Assembly: GCF_037646455.1 (NCBI RefSeq)
Contig: NZ_JBBIXN010000004.1
Coordinates: 62,001-126,000, forward strand
Direction of reading: 5' to 3'
From: Draconibacterium mangrovi_A
GTDB taxonomy: Bacteria; Bacteroidota; Bacteroidia; Bacteroidales; Prolixibacteraceae
Length of the DNA stretch: 64,000 nt
The position numbers and the translations under genes were made by a program. The notes beneath the pieces were generated by a model. That model was not told where the DNA came from and made no database searches. It worked only from the letters and a program-made list of their open reading frames with translations. Below are positions 53,101 to 61,022 of this stretch, piece by piece. The stretch's first letter is position 1, and every line of letters begins with the position of its first letter.

Positions 53101-53331
53101 GAGAATTTCAGAATCTATCCTAATCCAACCAATGGTGTATTAACCATTGAGACAAGCGATTTGAACAATTGCCACATCAGTATTACAACAATGAACGGCC
53201 AGGTTCTTCTTAGTAAAGAGGTACAAGGAAACAGGATGGAAATAGATGTATCTGAGTTCCGGAAAGGAATTTATTTGATCACTATTAAGTCTGACAAGGC
53301 TGTACGGACAAAGAAAGTGATTAAGCTTTAA
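50116..53331 (+). CDS. T9SS-exported amidohydrolase with Kelch propeller and Big-like domain
   Basis: A 1071-residue protein with signal peptide (about 1-40) and AAGG before the ATG. The metal-dependent amidohydrolase domain (about 45-485) has H109/H111 in DFHVHMG, a Lys in VDYIKLYWD, LGHLRKT, THCGSDG and Asp near 396 in TTGSDFVMP; all core ligands appear present. Kelch-type repeats follow (about 510-800, IYIFGGE, YVLGGL, IYLFGGS, VYLIGGY), then a Big2-like beta domain (about 815-890) and a type A T9SS sorting domain (NFRIYPNPTNG). The last 70 residues closely resemble those of the LamG/BspA protein. Confidence 0.9.
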   Translation: MKSIITSFVSNKPRRIYLKNLSFLLFSIFITLTTSNVEAQLIDIPNLVVLEGASVFDSKEKAFKSNAEIVIKDSEILRIGSVGDFEYPDDATVYDVSGRFIIPGLVDFHVHMGAYSPNGITMAKYLAAGVTSIRIAGTIHPEAIVKLKNDVKERRLDGPRLFVAGHFIDEPGRTDNTVKVGNADQMRAEIQRQAAIGVDYIKLYWDVSPELLGVAVEEAHALGLKVLGHLRKTSWTEAANLGIDFLTHCGSDGPIWELVDNDSVRNILRSNDPPRPYYPDIKPEEYFHLWAENVNLEGDRMDSLIDALVQGNVTVDPTMAPMQSLFFGDDTEILAKLHPECTPAEITDRWGVGWQTKNPKITSNPFYTTGKEIWPLTQEITRKLYEGGVRLTTGSDFVMPWITPGDGLHRELELLVEAGIPADEVLLIATKNAAEALDVLSETGTIEEGKLADLVVLAANPLEDIRNSNTVQMVFKQGHYYQPDVLLDAIGVNCSKPDWQQLSSMDIARGYLSSCTIDSLIYIFGGETTPVYTNLDSADVFNTKTNQWMDLEAIPTAVVSPAVEEVNSKIYVLGGLTHTSGNGIGMNTVYEYDPDGNKWVQKNNSPYTIGAWSSKVMDSTIYLFGGSNNMPSDANKAWTYEPASETWTSLPNMLYNQAYGNSVELIDNKFYYIGGSLESGFYGPTGKSQVYDPNEGNYTELAVMPVPVVQHRTVVYNNKILVFGGSKSIYAGCNWSCSVGTNCIQEYDPATNTWTLMRPMPFTRSAMTVEKVDNYVYLIGGYPNGRDLDQPLDEVRRFNLNYLEEWCEGVNIQEPSKALKVGDEYTLNADILPSDFANKAMIWTSDNDSVLTVTDSINGIIKCVGDGTAMITAQLKYGSNSDAISLTVNKNLPPVLTLEEDTFDLIMDSIVKVSSNEDCFVYLVTEGTGNSLSEIIRNRVKSTMQAFADSSIEINISDLEVGTYWLYARDPYKNISEPVILIIEDTGTGINRQISENFRIYPNPTNGVLTIETSDLNNCHISITTMNGQVLLSKEVQGNRMEIDVSEFRKGIYLITIKSDKAVRTKKVIKL

Positions 53332-53431
53332 TCGCTGATATTCAGGATTCTTTTTAATGGCGTTATAATAATATTTTTATTCTTGCGTATTATTAGCAAA
53401 GCACTTTTTAAATCTTTTAAGTGGGAAGCCA

Positions 53432-53809
53432 GTGAAAAAAAGATTAAAAATATTTATCATTATAGGTTTTTCAATTCTGCTCTTACTTTTTCTAGGTACA
53501 AGTTTCTATGTTGAGTATCGGGTTCAGGAAACGTGTAAATTGGCACTTGAGTCCTATCCCGGAGACAAAATTCAGGCTCTTGTAAATGTGGCACAAAGCC
53601 GTGCTGAATGTGATGATGAAAAATCAAGAGCGTTGTGGGCAATGGGGCAGTTAGGCGCAAAACAGGCACTACCTTATTTGCTCGAAAATTACGATGGCAT
53701 TGAAGAGACTAATATTTGTATTTACGAGGCTCAATTTGCCATTAAAAAGATCCAAAATGATTCGTTTAATTTGCCCGGATTTCTGTGGAGATGGTTATTG
53801 GAAAAATAA
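53432..53809 (+). CDS. Small membrane-anchored HEAT-like protein
   Basis: A 125-residue protein starting at a GTG preceded by GGGAAG. An N-terminal membrane helix (about 5-26) is followed by two helical HEAT-like units (ALVNVAQSRAECDDEKSRALWAMGQLG and KQALPYLLENY split across them). It probably faces the periplasm. No family name recognised. It follows the amidohydrolase gene by 100 bp and may be co-transcribed. Confidence 0.65.
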   Translation: MKKRLKIFIIIGFSILLLLFLGTSFYVEYRVQETCKLALESYPGDKIQALVNVAQSRAECDDEKSRALWAMGQLGAKQALPYLLENYDGIEETNICIYEAQFAIKKIQNDSFNLPGFLWRWLLEK

Positions 53810-53867
53810 ATAATCTGCCATATAATACAGCCAGTCTTTATCTGGCCATGTCATCCACCATCCTATA

Positions 53868-54479
53868 TCAAGCATCCAGCATTTCAACATTTTCCACCTC
53901 AATCACCGGCATATTTTCCAGGTCCTGCATGGCATTGATCAGACCAACCTTGCTGTAATTGGGTAAATCGGCTGGGGTGATCCGCCAGACTTTTATTTTA
54001 CCCTCTGTAATCAGCCGGGCACGCTGGGTGCCGGAGAGCAGGGGAGTGTCGGGTGTCCACCAGCTGGTGCCGTCCCAAAACACCGGATTGGCAGTGTAAC
54101 TGTCGCTGATGCAGCCGTTTTTTACGATCAATATATCGTCGCAGTCACCTCGCTGATTGAAAAGGAAATTCAGCCGTTTCCGGTCGGCATATTTCAAATG
54201 ATAATCAATTTCATTGTCTTCCACCAGTTTCAGGCTTTTTATCGGGCGGTATTTATGAGCAATGAATTCAATCTTTTCAATTTGCTCGGAATATATCACC
54301 CGGCAACGAAAAAGTCCGGTTTTAGCTTTTTCAGGAATTTGAATCGAATCGGCTAATGAAATAAGGTCGGAACAGGAATACGCTTTTTTTCTGGCCAGAT
54401 TGAAACGATGCTGGTGAAATTCCAGGTTAAAGAGTTTCCCGTCGAGGCATTTTATGGTTTCAAGCAAAAATCGGGACAT
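53868..54479 (-). CDS. pabC: Aminotransferase class IV, 4-amino-4-deoxychorismate lyase-like
   Basis: A 203-residue PLP enzyme of fold type IV, shorter than E. coli PabC (269). The HRFNLARK segment and KYADRKRLNF contain family positions, the latter with the likely PLP lysine; NGCISDSYTANPVFWDG matches the cofactor-binding loop. It overlaps the pabB gene by 20 bp on the same strand, which strongly supports a role in p-aminobenzoate (folate) synthesis: release of pyruvate from aminodeoxychorismate. Confidence 0.83.
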   Translation of the reverse strand: MSRFLLETIKCLDGKLFNLEFHQHRFNLARKKAYSCSDLISLADSIQIPEKAKTGLFRCRVIYSEQIEKIEFIAHKYRPIKSLKLVEDNEIDYHLKYADRKRLNFLFNQRGDCDDILIVKNGCISDSYTANPVFWDGTSWWTPDTPLLSGTQRARLITEGKIKVWRITPADLPNYSKVGLINAMQDLENMPVIEVENVEMLDA

Positions 54480-55431
54480 ACACTTTTTTAATCATTTCGT
54501 CGTACTCATTTTGGGCATCGCTCATAAACGTAATTCCGCCACCGCTTTTATAAACGAGTTCTCCGTTTTGGTTTTCGATGTAGCGTATCAAGACGCAGCT
54601 GTCGAGGTTTTGCCCGTCGAAATACCCAAAAATACCGGTGTAAAAACCGCGCTTGTAATTTTCGGCGGCTTTAATAATTTCCACGGTCTTTTTTTTGGGT
54701 GCTCCGGAAATGGAACCTGCCGGCAACATGGTAAAGATAATGTCGCCAATATTTTCTGTATAATCTTTGGGAAGGTTACCGGTAATTTTCGAACTTACCT
54801 GCCACAAGTCGCGTCGGTTGGTTTTTATGCGTTCCAGGTATCGGAATTTTTCCACCGTAACATTTTCGGCCACCAGGCTCAGATCATTACGGATTAAATC
54901 GACAATAGTGTTGTGTTCAGCCAGTTCTTTCGAATCTTTTAGAATGAGTTCTTCAGCATTCTCGATGCTGGCATCCATTGTTCCTTTCATCGGAAATGAA
55001 GCAATCTTTCCATCCGTAATCTGCACAAAAGTTTCAGGAGAAAAACACACAAATTCATTGTTCAAAAGGATTTTGTATGGCGCCGAACTTCGCTCAAAAA
55101 TATCGGTGAGCGAAAGGTTGGTCCGCACCTGTGTTGGTTGAGTGAAATTGAGCAAATAGGTATCGCCGTTATGAATGAGCTGCTGAACCTGGTCAAATCC
55201 TTTTTTATAATCTTCTATAGAAACCGGATCAATTTTCCACTCTTCGATATTTGGATTAACCTTGCCGGACTTAAAATTTGAAGCGTCACGTGTTTGCCAG
55301 AGTATTTCTTCACTGGCATGGGGATTTAAAAGTTTGGCTCGTTCTCCTTCAAAATCAATCAGAAAAACAAAGGCTTCCCGGCGGGCACCCAGTGCGTTCA
55401 TTTTATTTGATATCTCCTCCCTTACTTTCAT
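54460..55431 (-). CDS. pabB: Aminodeoxychorismate synthase component I
   Basis: A 323-residue chorismate-binding enzyme that makes 4-amino-4-deoxychorismate. Motifs: FSPETFVQ, FPMKGTMDAS, AEHNTIVDLIRNDLS, MLPAGSISGAPKKKTVE and FYTGIFGYFDG, all typical of PabB/TrpE. It is shorter than E. coli PabB (453) because the N-terminal subdomain is reduced, as in many Bacteroidota. Its ATG at 55431 fits; the gene is followed by the overlapping pabC. The amidotransferase subunit PabA is not in the window. Confidence 0.9.
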   Translation of the reverse strand: MKVREEISNKMNALGARREAFVFLIDFEGERAKLLNPHASEEILWQTRDASNFKSGKVNPNIEEWKIDPVSIEDYKKGFDQVQQLIHNGDTYLLNFTQPTQVRTNLSLTDIFERSSAPYKILLNNEFVCFSPETFVQITDGKIASFPMKGTMDASIENAEELILKDSKELAEHNTIVDLIRNDLSLVAENVTVEKFRYLERIKTNRRDLWQVSSKITGNLPKDYTENIGDIIFTMLPAGSISGAPKKKTVEIIKAAENYKRGFYTGIFGYFDGQNLDSCVLIRYIENQNGELVYKSGGGITFMSDAQNEYDEMIKKVYVPIFA

Positions 55432-55777
55432 TCCGGCGCAAAGTTATAAAAAGCTGTGAGCTATGAGCTGCGAGTTGCAAGCTTTGAGTTGGCAGTGGTC
55501 AGTGTTCAGCAATCAGTGATCAGTTGACAGTAGGCAATTAACCACAGGCAAATCGGTAACAAACGGGCACCATTTCTCCTCCAATTACAATTTATCAGTT
55601 TAACAACAGAGCAATTGTAGTTTGCAGTCGCAATATTCTGTTTTGAAAATATTTTAGCATTACACATTAGAGCATTTAAGCATTTCTACCATCAATCCAT
55701 CAGTCTGGTAATTTCTCTGTATTCTTCCTCGGCTATTCCCGTCAATATTTCTATTTTTACAGTAAATTCAGCACAGT
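55432..55777. repeat. Intergenic 346 bp with a 7-bp-period array and the shared 21-bp box
   Basis: From about 55455 to 55550 units follow at 7-bp spacing, drifting from a GAGCT-containing form (GTGAGCT, ATGAGCT, GCGAGTT) to a CAGTG-containing form (GGCAGTG, GTCAGTG, ATCAGTG, ATCAGTT). A box at 55586-55606 repeats the one at 8113-8133. A TATTTTTAC stretch near 55752 may be the -7 region of the downstream gene. No ORF is supported. Confidence 0.6.
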
Positions 55778-56446
55778 ATGGATATCGGGAAGAATATTTT
55801 ATCAATCAAAACTAATTTGCCTGAAGGTGTAAAACTGGTTGCTGTTTCGAAGACCAAACCCAAAGCAGATATTTTAGCGGCTTATAAAACCGGCCATCGT
55901 ATTTTTGGAGAGAATAAAGTACAGGACCTGACAAAAAAATACGAGGAACTTCCCAAAGATATCGAGTGGCATTTTATCGGGCATCCGCAGAGCAATAAAG
56001 TAAAATATATTGCGCATTTCATCAGCCTGATTCATGGAGTTGATTCGCTTAAGCTGCTGAAAATGATCAATAAAGAAGGAAAGAAAAACGACCGCAAAAT
56101 AAAGTGCCTGTTGCAGTTTCATATTGCCGAGGAAAGTACCAAGTTTGGATTAAACGTTGACGAAGCCCGCGAGATCCTGGATTCGGAAGCTTACAAGAAT
56201 TTTACAAACATTGAAATTGCCGGGGTGATGGGAATGGCGACTTACACCGATGATAAAGAACAGATCAGAAAAGAGTTCAAGATGTTGTATAATATCTTTA
56301 CTCAGCTAAAAAATGAATATTTTGCCGATTCTAAATCATTTCGTGAAATTTCGATGGGCATGTCGGATGACTACCCGATAGCGCTGGAAGAAGGCAGTAC
56401 AATGATCAGGGTAGGGAGTAACATTTTTGGAGCAAGAAATTATTAG
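55778..56446 (+). CDS. YggS-family PLP-binding protein
   Basis: A 222-residue cytosolic PLP homeostasis protein. The cofactor lysine is in LVAVSKTKPK (near residue 26); IFGENKVQDL, WHFIGHPQSNK, GVMGMATYTDD and SMGMSDDYPIALEEGSTMIRVG are family signatures. The usual HxQ-T-N segment reads HPQSN, a mild change. Length is normal. It is preceded by the 7-bp repeat region and followed by a DHODH-like gene after 61 bp. Confidence 0.93.
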   Translation: MDIGKNILSIKTNLPEGVKLVAVSKTKPKADILAAYKTGHRIFGENKVQDLTKKYEELPKDIEWHFIGHPQSNKVKYIAHFISLIHGVDSLKLLKMINKEGKKNDRKIKCLLQFHIAEESTKFGLNVDEAREILDSEAYKNFTNIEIAGVMGMATYTDDKEQIRKEFKMLYNIFTQLKNEYFADSKSFREISMGMSDDYPIALEEGSTMIRVGSNIFGARNY

Positions 56447-56465
56447 CATATAAATATCAAAAAAG

Positions 56466-56483
56466 GAGTTTAAATTTAAACTC
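56466..56483. promoter_or_regulatory. Perfect 18-bp palindrome upstream of the DHODH-like gene
   Basis: GAGTTTAAATTTAAACTC, 24 bp before the ATG at 56508. It could be an operator or an mRNA hairpin; AT-rich palindromes also occur by chance. Confidence 0.35.
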
Positions 56484-56507
56484 TGAACATTAAATTTTAA
56501 AGTTGTT

Positions 56508-57494
56508 ATGGCAAATTTGGAAACTACATATTTAGGATTAAAACTGAATAATCCTTTGGTAGCAGCAAGTTCAGGACTTACCAGTTCGGTTGAAAAGATT
56601 AAAGAACTGGCTGAAGCCGGGATCGGAGCTATTGTTTTAAAATCGATTTTTGAGGAACAGATCAACAACGAAATTACAAGTTTGCTCAAAAATCAGCAGA
56701 ACACCTCTTACCCGGAAGCCGAGGATTACATCAGAAACTACACCCGTAATAATACTGTTGTACACCACCTCGATTTGTTGAAGAAAGCGAAGGAGGCAGT
56801 GGATATTCCTATAATTGCCAGTGTAAACTGCATCACCGGTATGGAGTGGACCAGCTTTGCCAAAGATTTTGAGGAAGCCGGTGCCGATGCCATCGAGCTG
56901 AATATTTTTTACCTGCCTACCGACCGGCACGAAAAACCGGGCATGGTGGAGCAACTGTACATCGATGTGCTTGAAAAAGTAAAAAGAGAAGTGACTATTC
57001 CGGTTTCGGTAAAATTTGGTGTGCATCACAGCAACATCGTGGGAATGGCTGATAAACTGAAAGCCAGTGGAGCAGCCGGAATAGTAATGTTCAACCGTTT
57101 TTATGAACCCGATATCAACCTTGATACCCTTGAGTTGACTTCTTCGGAAGTATTTAGCTCTCCTTCCGATATTCGTCGTTCATTGCGCTGGGTCGGTTTG
57201 GTTTCATCATCGGTTACGAGACTTGATATTGCCGCATCAACAGGTATTCACGACGGAGATGGCGTATTGAAACAGTTGCTGGCAGGTGCCCAGGTGGCAC
57301 AGCTTTGTTCTACGCTGTATATCAATGGTTCTGCGTCAATACCTCCTATTATTGACGAGATAAAGACATTTATGAAAAAATGGAATTTCAAAAAGATAGA
57401 AGATTTTAGGGGACGACTTTCTTATAAAAATATTCCCGATCCGTTGATGTACGAGCGTTCGCAGTTCATGAAGTACTTCTCGAATCGGAAATAG
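56508..57494 (+). CDS. Dihydroorotate dehydrogenase-like FMN protein
   Basis: A 328-residue TIM-barrel flavoprotein. LNNPLVAASSGLT at the N-terminus, VLKSIFEEQI, SVNCITGMEW (FMN/substrate loop), PVSVKFGVHHSN and AGAQVAQLCSTLYING match the DHODH-like group. The usual catalytic residue region diverges from class 1 PyrD, so a role in pyrimidine synthesis is uncertain. No signal peptide. It may be co-transcribed with the YggS-family gene; the T9SS protein starts 12 bp after its stop. Confidence 0.88.
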   Translation: MANLETTYLGLKLNNPLVAASSGLTSSVEKIKELAEAGIGAIVLKSIFEEQINNEITSLLKNQQNTSYPEAEDYIRNYTRNNTVVHHLDLLKKAKEAVDIPIIASVNCITGMEWTSFAKDFEEAGADAIELNIFYLPTDRHEKPGMVEQLYIDVLEKVKREVTIPVSVKFGVHHSNIVGMADKLKASGAAGIVMFNRFYEPDINLDTLELTSSEVFSSPSDIRRSLRWVGLVSSSVTRLDIAASTGIHDGDGVLKQLLAGAQVAQLCSTLYINGSASIPPIIDEIKTFMKKWNFKKIEDFRGRLSYKNIPDPLMYERSQFMKYFSNRK

Positions 57495-57506
57495 TACAAA
57501 ATACTT

Positions 57507-59732
57507 ATGAAATTCATAAAACCGGTATTTCTGATTGTACTCTTTTGCTGCATGGGAAGTACCGGTTTTGTTTTGGCTCAGGAACCACCAGTTATTGACA
57601 ATCCTAATACCGAGCCTGTTCAGTACTGCGATGATCCGGTTGCAGTGGCAGAGGCAATATCCATCCAGAATATTCAGGTTGATGAAGAAAGCGAAGGGAT
57701 GAAAATATCCATTTCGCCGTACACCCGTGGAGAGGACCTACTGGAGTGGGATGAAGTAGGAACATTTGACTATAACTGGAATGATGGTAGTGGTTATCTC
57801 GAAATCAGTGGAATAGGGACCGACGCTGAGTATGAAGAAGCGGTCTCGAAGGTTTATTATCACAATGTTTCCGGTTCAAAAAATCCGGGCATTCGGTCGT
57901 TTTCAATTACACTTCGCGATGCCGACTATTTACCCGCAACCGGACATTTTTATCGTTTTGTAGCTGATGAATCGATATCGTGGACCAGTGCACGTTCTCG
58001 TGCTGCTTCAATGGATTATTATGGTTTGCAAGGATATCTTGCCACAATCCGTTCAAAAGAAGAACAGGATTTTATTTACACAAAAACTGAAGGAACAGGA
58101 TGGATCGGTGCTTCGGATCGTTCGCAGGAAGGAACTTGGAAATGGGTGGAAGGTCCGGATGAGGGAGTAGTATTTTGGTCGGGAACATCAAGCGGAACGC
58201 CCGTTGATGACGAGTATTCGCACTGGGGGACGGGTGAGCCCAATAACTTGAATGATGAAGATTATGCGCACATTTTATACAGCGCCGGCACTCGCGGTTA
58301 TTGGAACGATCTGCCAAATACCGGTTCGGGAACCCCGGGCTATATACCACAGGGTTTTTTAATTGAATTTGGTGGCATGCCCAATGATCCGGAGGTAAAA
58401 TTATCAGCTGTGGCTTATGTTGATGTTACAGCTAGCGAACACCCTGAACTGGATAAAAATAAGGTAAAAATGCTTTTTTGCGGTGGGATGACTCATCCCT
58501 TTGAAATTGCTTTTACCAATGGAAATCCATCTGTTGTTTTGGAGGAATTAGATGCAGGCGTTAGTATTGAAGATCATACATCGTATAATCCTGTTATATC
58601 AGTTCCGGAATACGGCACTTATTCTTTTTTATTGACAATGACCGATGAGGCAAGCTGCCAATATACTGATACATTGCAAATCGGAATACACAATCAACCC
58701 CAAGCCACTTTCGATCTCGATGAAGATGAATGCTACGGGTACAACCTGCAGTTAGCATACATTGGAACTACATTGGAAGAAGCTGAATTTACCTGGTATT
58801 ACAATTCAGAGGAATTTGCAACGGGAATAGGAATGGAAAGTGTTACCATTCCGTTAGGTTTCGAGCATATCGATCGCACGGTTGGACTGAAAATAAACGA
58901 ACAAGGCTGCACTGATGTTTCAGCTCCGCGCAATGTAATGGCAAAACCCGATATCGTTGTTTCGGCAGAAAATACTGAAGGTTGCTCTCCATTACAAGTC
59001 GATTTTTCAGCAACAAGCAGTAATCCTGCAGCCTCGTATCTCTGGGATTTTGACGATGGAAACACTTCCCCGGAACAACATCCTGCTCATCAGTTCATAA
59101 ATTCGGAAGATAATCTGCGTCCTTTTGATGTTAGTCTTACGGTTGTAGATGAAAATAATTGTGAAAATACTGCAATATATGATTCTTTGGTAGCTGTTTA
59201 TCCCGTTCCTGTATCCGATTTTTATTTTGAACCCTCCGAAGTTTTGATCACCGATCCCGAAGTTCATTTCATAAATACCAGTCATGCAGCACTTTCATAT
59301 TTGTGGGACTTTGGCGATAGTACTTTTTCCGATATTACAAATCCCGTGCATCGTTATGATGCCATGAATATTTATTCGGTTTCACTCATTACCGATAATG
59401 ATTTTGAGTGTAGAGATACCATCGTAAAACCTGTTGTTGTAACGTTTGATCGTTTATTCCCGCCAAACGCGTTTTCTCCCAATGCAACTCTCGAAGAAGA
59501 CCGCGAATTTAGAGTTTATGGTGAAGGTGTAGTGGACGAGGGATATCAACTGCTCATCTTTAATCGCTGGGGTGAGATTATTTTTGAATCGAACAGTCAA
59601 AATACAGGTTGGGACGGTTCCATGAAAAACAACGAATTTGCGCCTGCAGGAGTTTACACCTGGGTGCTTCAATACACCGATTTTGCGGGTGAACAGCACA
59701 AGCAGCAGGGAACGGTAACTCTTCTATTTTAG
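57507..59732 (+). CDS. T9SS type B exported protein with C-type lectin and PKD domains (gliding-motility CTD)
   Basis: A 741-residue protein. Signal peptide 1-25 (ends VLAQ), an N-terminal beta domain, a C-type lectin-like domain (about 148-290, HFYRFVADESISWTSAR ... WNDLPN), two PKD domains (about 485-555 and 570-640, each with YLWDFxDxxxS), and a type B T9SS sorting domain (FPPNAFSPN ... QGTVTLLF). The lectin suggests carbohydrate or surface binding. Two PorP/SprF genes, which in the family support secretion of type B cargo, lie convergently downstream. Confidence 0.92.
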   Translation: MKFIKPVFLIVLFCCMGSTGFVLAQEPPVIDNPNTEPVQYCDDPVAVAEAISIQNIQVDEESEGMKISISPYTRGEDLLEWDEVGTFDYNWNDGSGYLEISGIGTDAEYEEAVSKVYYHNVSGSKNPGIRSFSITLRDADYLPATGHFYRFVADESISWTSARSRAASMDYYGLQGYLATIRSKEEQDFIYTKTEGTGWIGASDRSQEGTWKWVEGPDEGVVFWSGTSSGTPVDDEYSHWGTGEPNNLNDEDYAHILYSAGTRGYWNDLPNTGSGTPGYIPQGFLIEFGGMPNDPEVKLSAVAYVDVTASEHPELDKNKVKMLFCGGMTHPFEIAFTNGNPSVVLEELDAGVSIEDHTSYNPVISVPEYGTYSFLLTMTDEASCQYTDTLQIGIHNQPQATFDLDEDECYGYNLQLAYIGTTLEEAEFTWYYNSEEFATGIGMESVTIPLGFEHIDRTVGLKINEQGCTDVSAPRNVMAKPDIVVSAENTEGCSPLQVDFSATSSNPAASYLWDFDDGNTSPEQHPAHQFINSEDNLRPFDVSLTVVDENNCENTAIYDSLVAVYPVPVSDFYFEPSEVLITDPEVHFINTSHAALSYLWDFGDSTFSDITNPVHRYDAMNIYSVSLITDNDFECRDTIVKPVVVTFDRLFPPNAFSPNATLEEDREFRVYGEGVVDEGYQLLIFNRWGEIIFESNSQNTGWDGSMKNNEFAPAGVYTWVLQYTDFAGEQHKQQGTVTLLF

Positions 59733-59828
59733 CGGTTTAGGGTAAAATTTACGCTTATCTTTATGGATTTTTAACTTGGCTTGATGCCTCATTTTTTGTA
59801 ATTTTAAAACACTTAAAATTCGGGTACT

Positions 59829-59999
59829 ATGAGGAGGCAGGATTTGTCAATACGAGAGGTTTCCAAAAGGAATTATCAGGTATTCAAAGGATACTCGATT
59901 AATTTTAAAGAAAACAGGACGAGAAGTATAGAGGAGGAACACTACGTCGTACCGTGGGAAATGACACATGAGGATTGGAAAAAGCCCGTTTACCATTAA
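59829..59999 (+). CDS. Possible 56-residue conserved-looking small protein
   Basis: An ATG-started frame of 57 codons (MRRQDLSIREVSKRNY ... WKKPVYH) ending in TAA. It is basic and Trp/Tyr-containing, with no signal peptide. It overlaps the stop of the convergent PorP/SprF gene by 3 bp. A GGAGG follows the ATG rather than preceding it, so translation is uncertain. Codon use looks coding, with no in-frame low-complexity. Function unknown. Confidence 0.45.
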   Translation: MRRQDLSIREVSKRNYQVFKGYSINFKENRTRSIEEEHYVVPWEMTHEDWKKPVYH

Positions 60000-60976
60000 A
60001 TCATCGGTATGAGTAACCTGTTTTGCAGGTTCTTTCTGCTTTTCGCTCCCAAAAAGAAAGTCAACGAAACTTCATGAGAACCGTGGCTGTAATTGGACAG
60101 TTTCGACAGGGTAAAGTCAAAGCTGTATCCAAACTGAAACTTTTCACGTGCAAATCCAATCAAGGCAATCAGCGCATCAGGACGAACATCGAAGTTATGT
60201 CTGAACCACCCTCCAAAAAGAAATGATTTTTCGATCATATAAATTCCAAGATTTAACTGTTTGAAGCTTCCCTGCTGCTGGTATAAAATATTTGGTGATA
60301 ATGTGAATTCGCGCGATAACAGGCCATGATGAAAATTCCTGCTCCTGTTTCCCACGAGTGCTGTAATTTTTACCGGTACTCTTCCTTTATTATCGCCTTC
60401 CACAATCGATTCATCGGGGCGGTTTAAATGGTGTGCACTAATGCCCCAAAATGTTCTTTTGTTTTGTCCAACGATACCCACAGCAAAGTCGGGATAAGTT
60501 TTCCGGGATTCAGTAACTGTTATGGGTAAACTCCCGGATATCTGACCTGAAATCTGATCGATATTTGATGGAAAGACAAGGCCATTCACATCGTATTGTT
60601 TAACTACCAGACCGCCTTGTAATCCAAATGTCATAAACGTTTCCATGCCAAGTTGCACATGATGCGAATAGCTTACCGTGGCCCAGCTGGTGTTTATAAC
60701 ATTGTTCGGCTCTCGGTCGTAATTTATCTGAATTCCCAGCCCCGATTTACGGTTATCGAGCAGTCGGTCGTACGACAGCGAATAGGTAGTGAAAGCATTT
60801 CCTTGTTGTGGCCACTGGTTGCGGTAATTGGCAACAATTCGCTGAAGTTCTGTTGTACCGGCAAAGGCAGGATTCATATAAATTGGATTGGCATAAAATT
60901 GGGAATAATTGGGATCCTGGGCATACAGTATCGCCGGAATAAAACCAATTAGTATGAAGAGTTTTAGAAACTTCAT
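59996..60976 (-). CDS. PorP/SprF-family outer-membrane protein (copy 1)
   Basis: A 326-residue protein with signal peptide (1-19) and the hallmark YSQFYANPIYMNPAFAGT at the mature N-terminus. A series of amphipathic aromatic strands follows (FQFGYSFDFTLSKL, VSLTFFLG), consistent with a beta-barrel. PorP/SprF proteins assist T9SS secretion or anchoring of particular, often type B, cargo. The likely cargo is the lectin/PKD protein encoded 260 bp away in the opposite direction. Confidence 0.93.
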   Translation of the reverse strand: MKFLKLFILIGFIPAILYAQDPNYSQFYANPIYMNPAFAGTTELQRIVANYRNQWPQQGNAFTTYSLSYDRLLDNRKSGLGIQINYDREPNNVINTSWATVSYSHHVQLGMETFMTFGLQGGLVVKQYDVNGLVFPSNIDQISGQISGSLPITVTESRKTYPDFAVGIVGQNKRTFWGISAHHLNRPDESIVEGDNKGRVPVKITALVGNRSRNFHHGLLSREFTLSPNILYQQQGSFKQLNLGIYMIEKSFLFGGWFRHNFDVRPDALIALIGFAREKFQFGYSFDFTLSKLSNYSHGSHEVSLTFFLGAKSRKNLQNRLLIPMI

Positions 60977-61022
60977 GAATTACAAACCCTGAAAGTTGGC
61001 CGACCAAATTACAAAAACCATT

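Noticed and set aside
42221..53331. Polysaccharide utilisation locus
   Set aside because: A hybrid regulator is present but no SusC/SusD pair or glycoside hydrolase.
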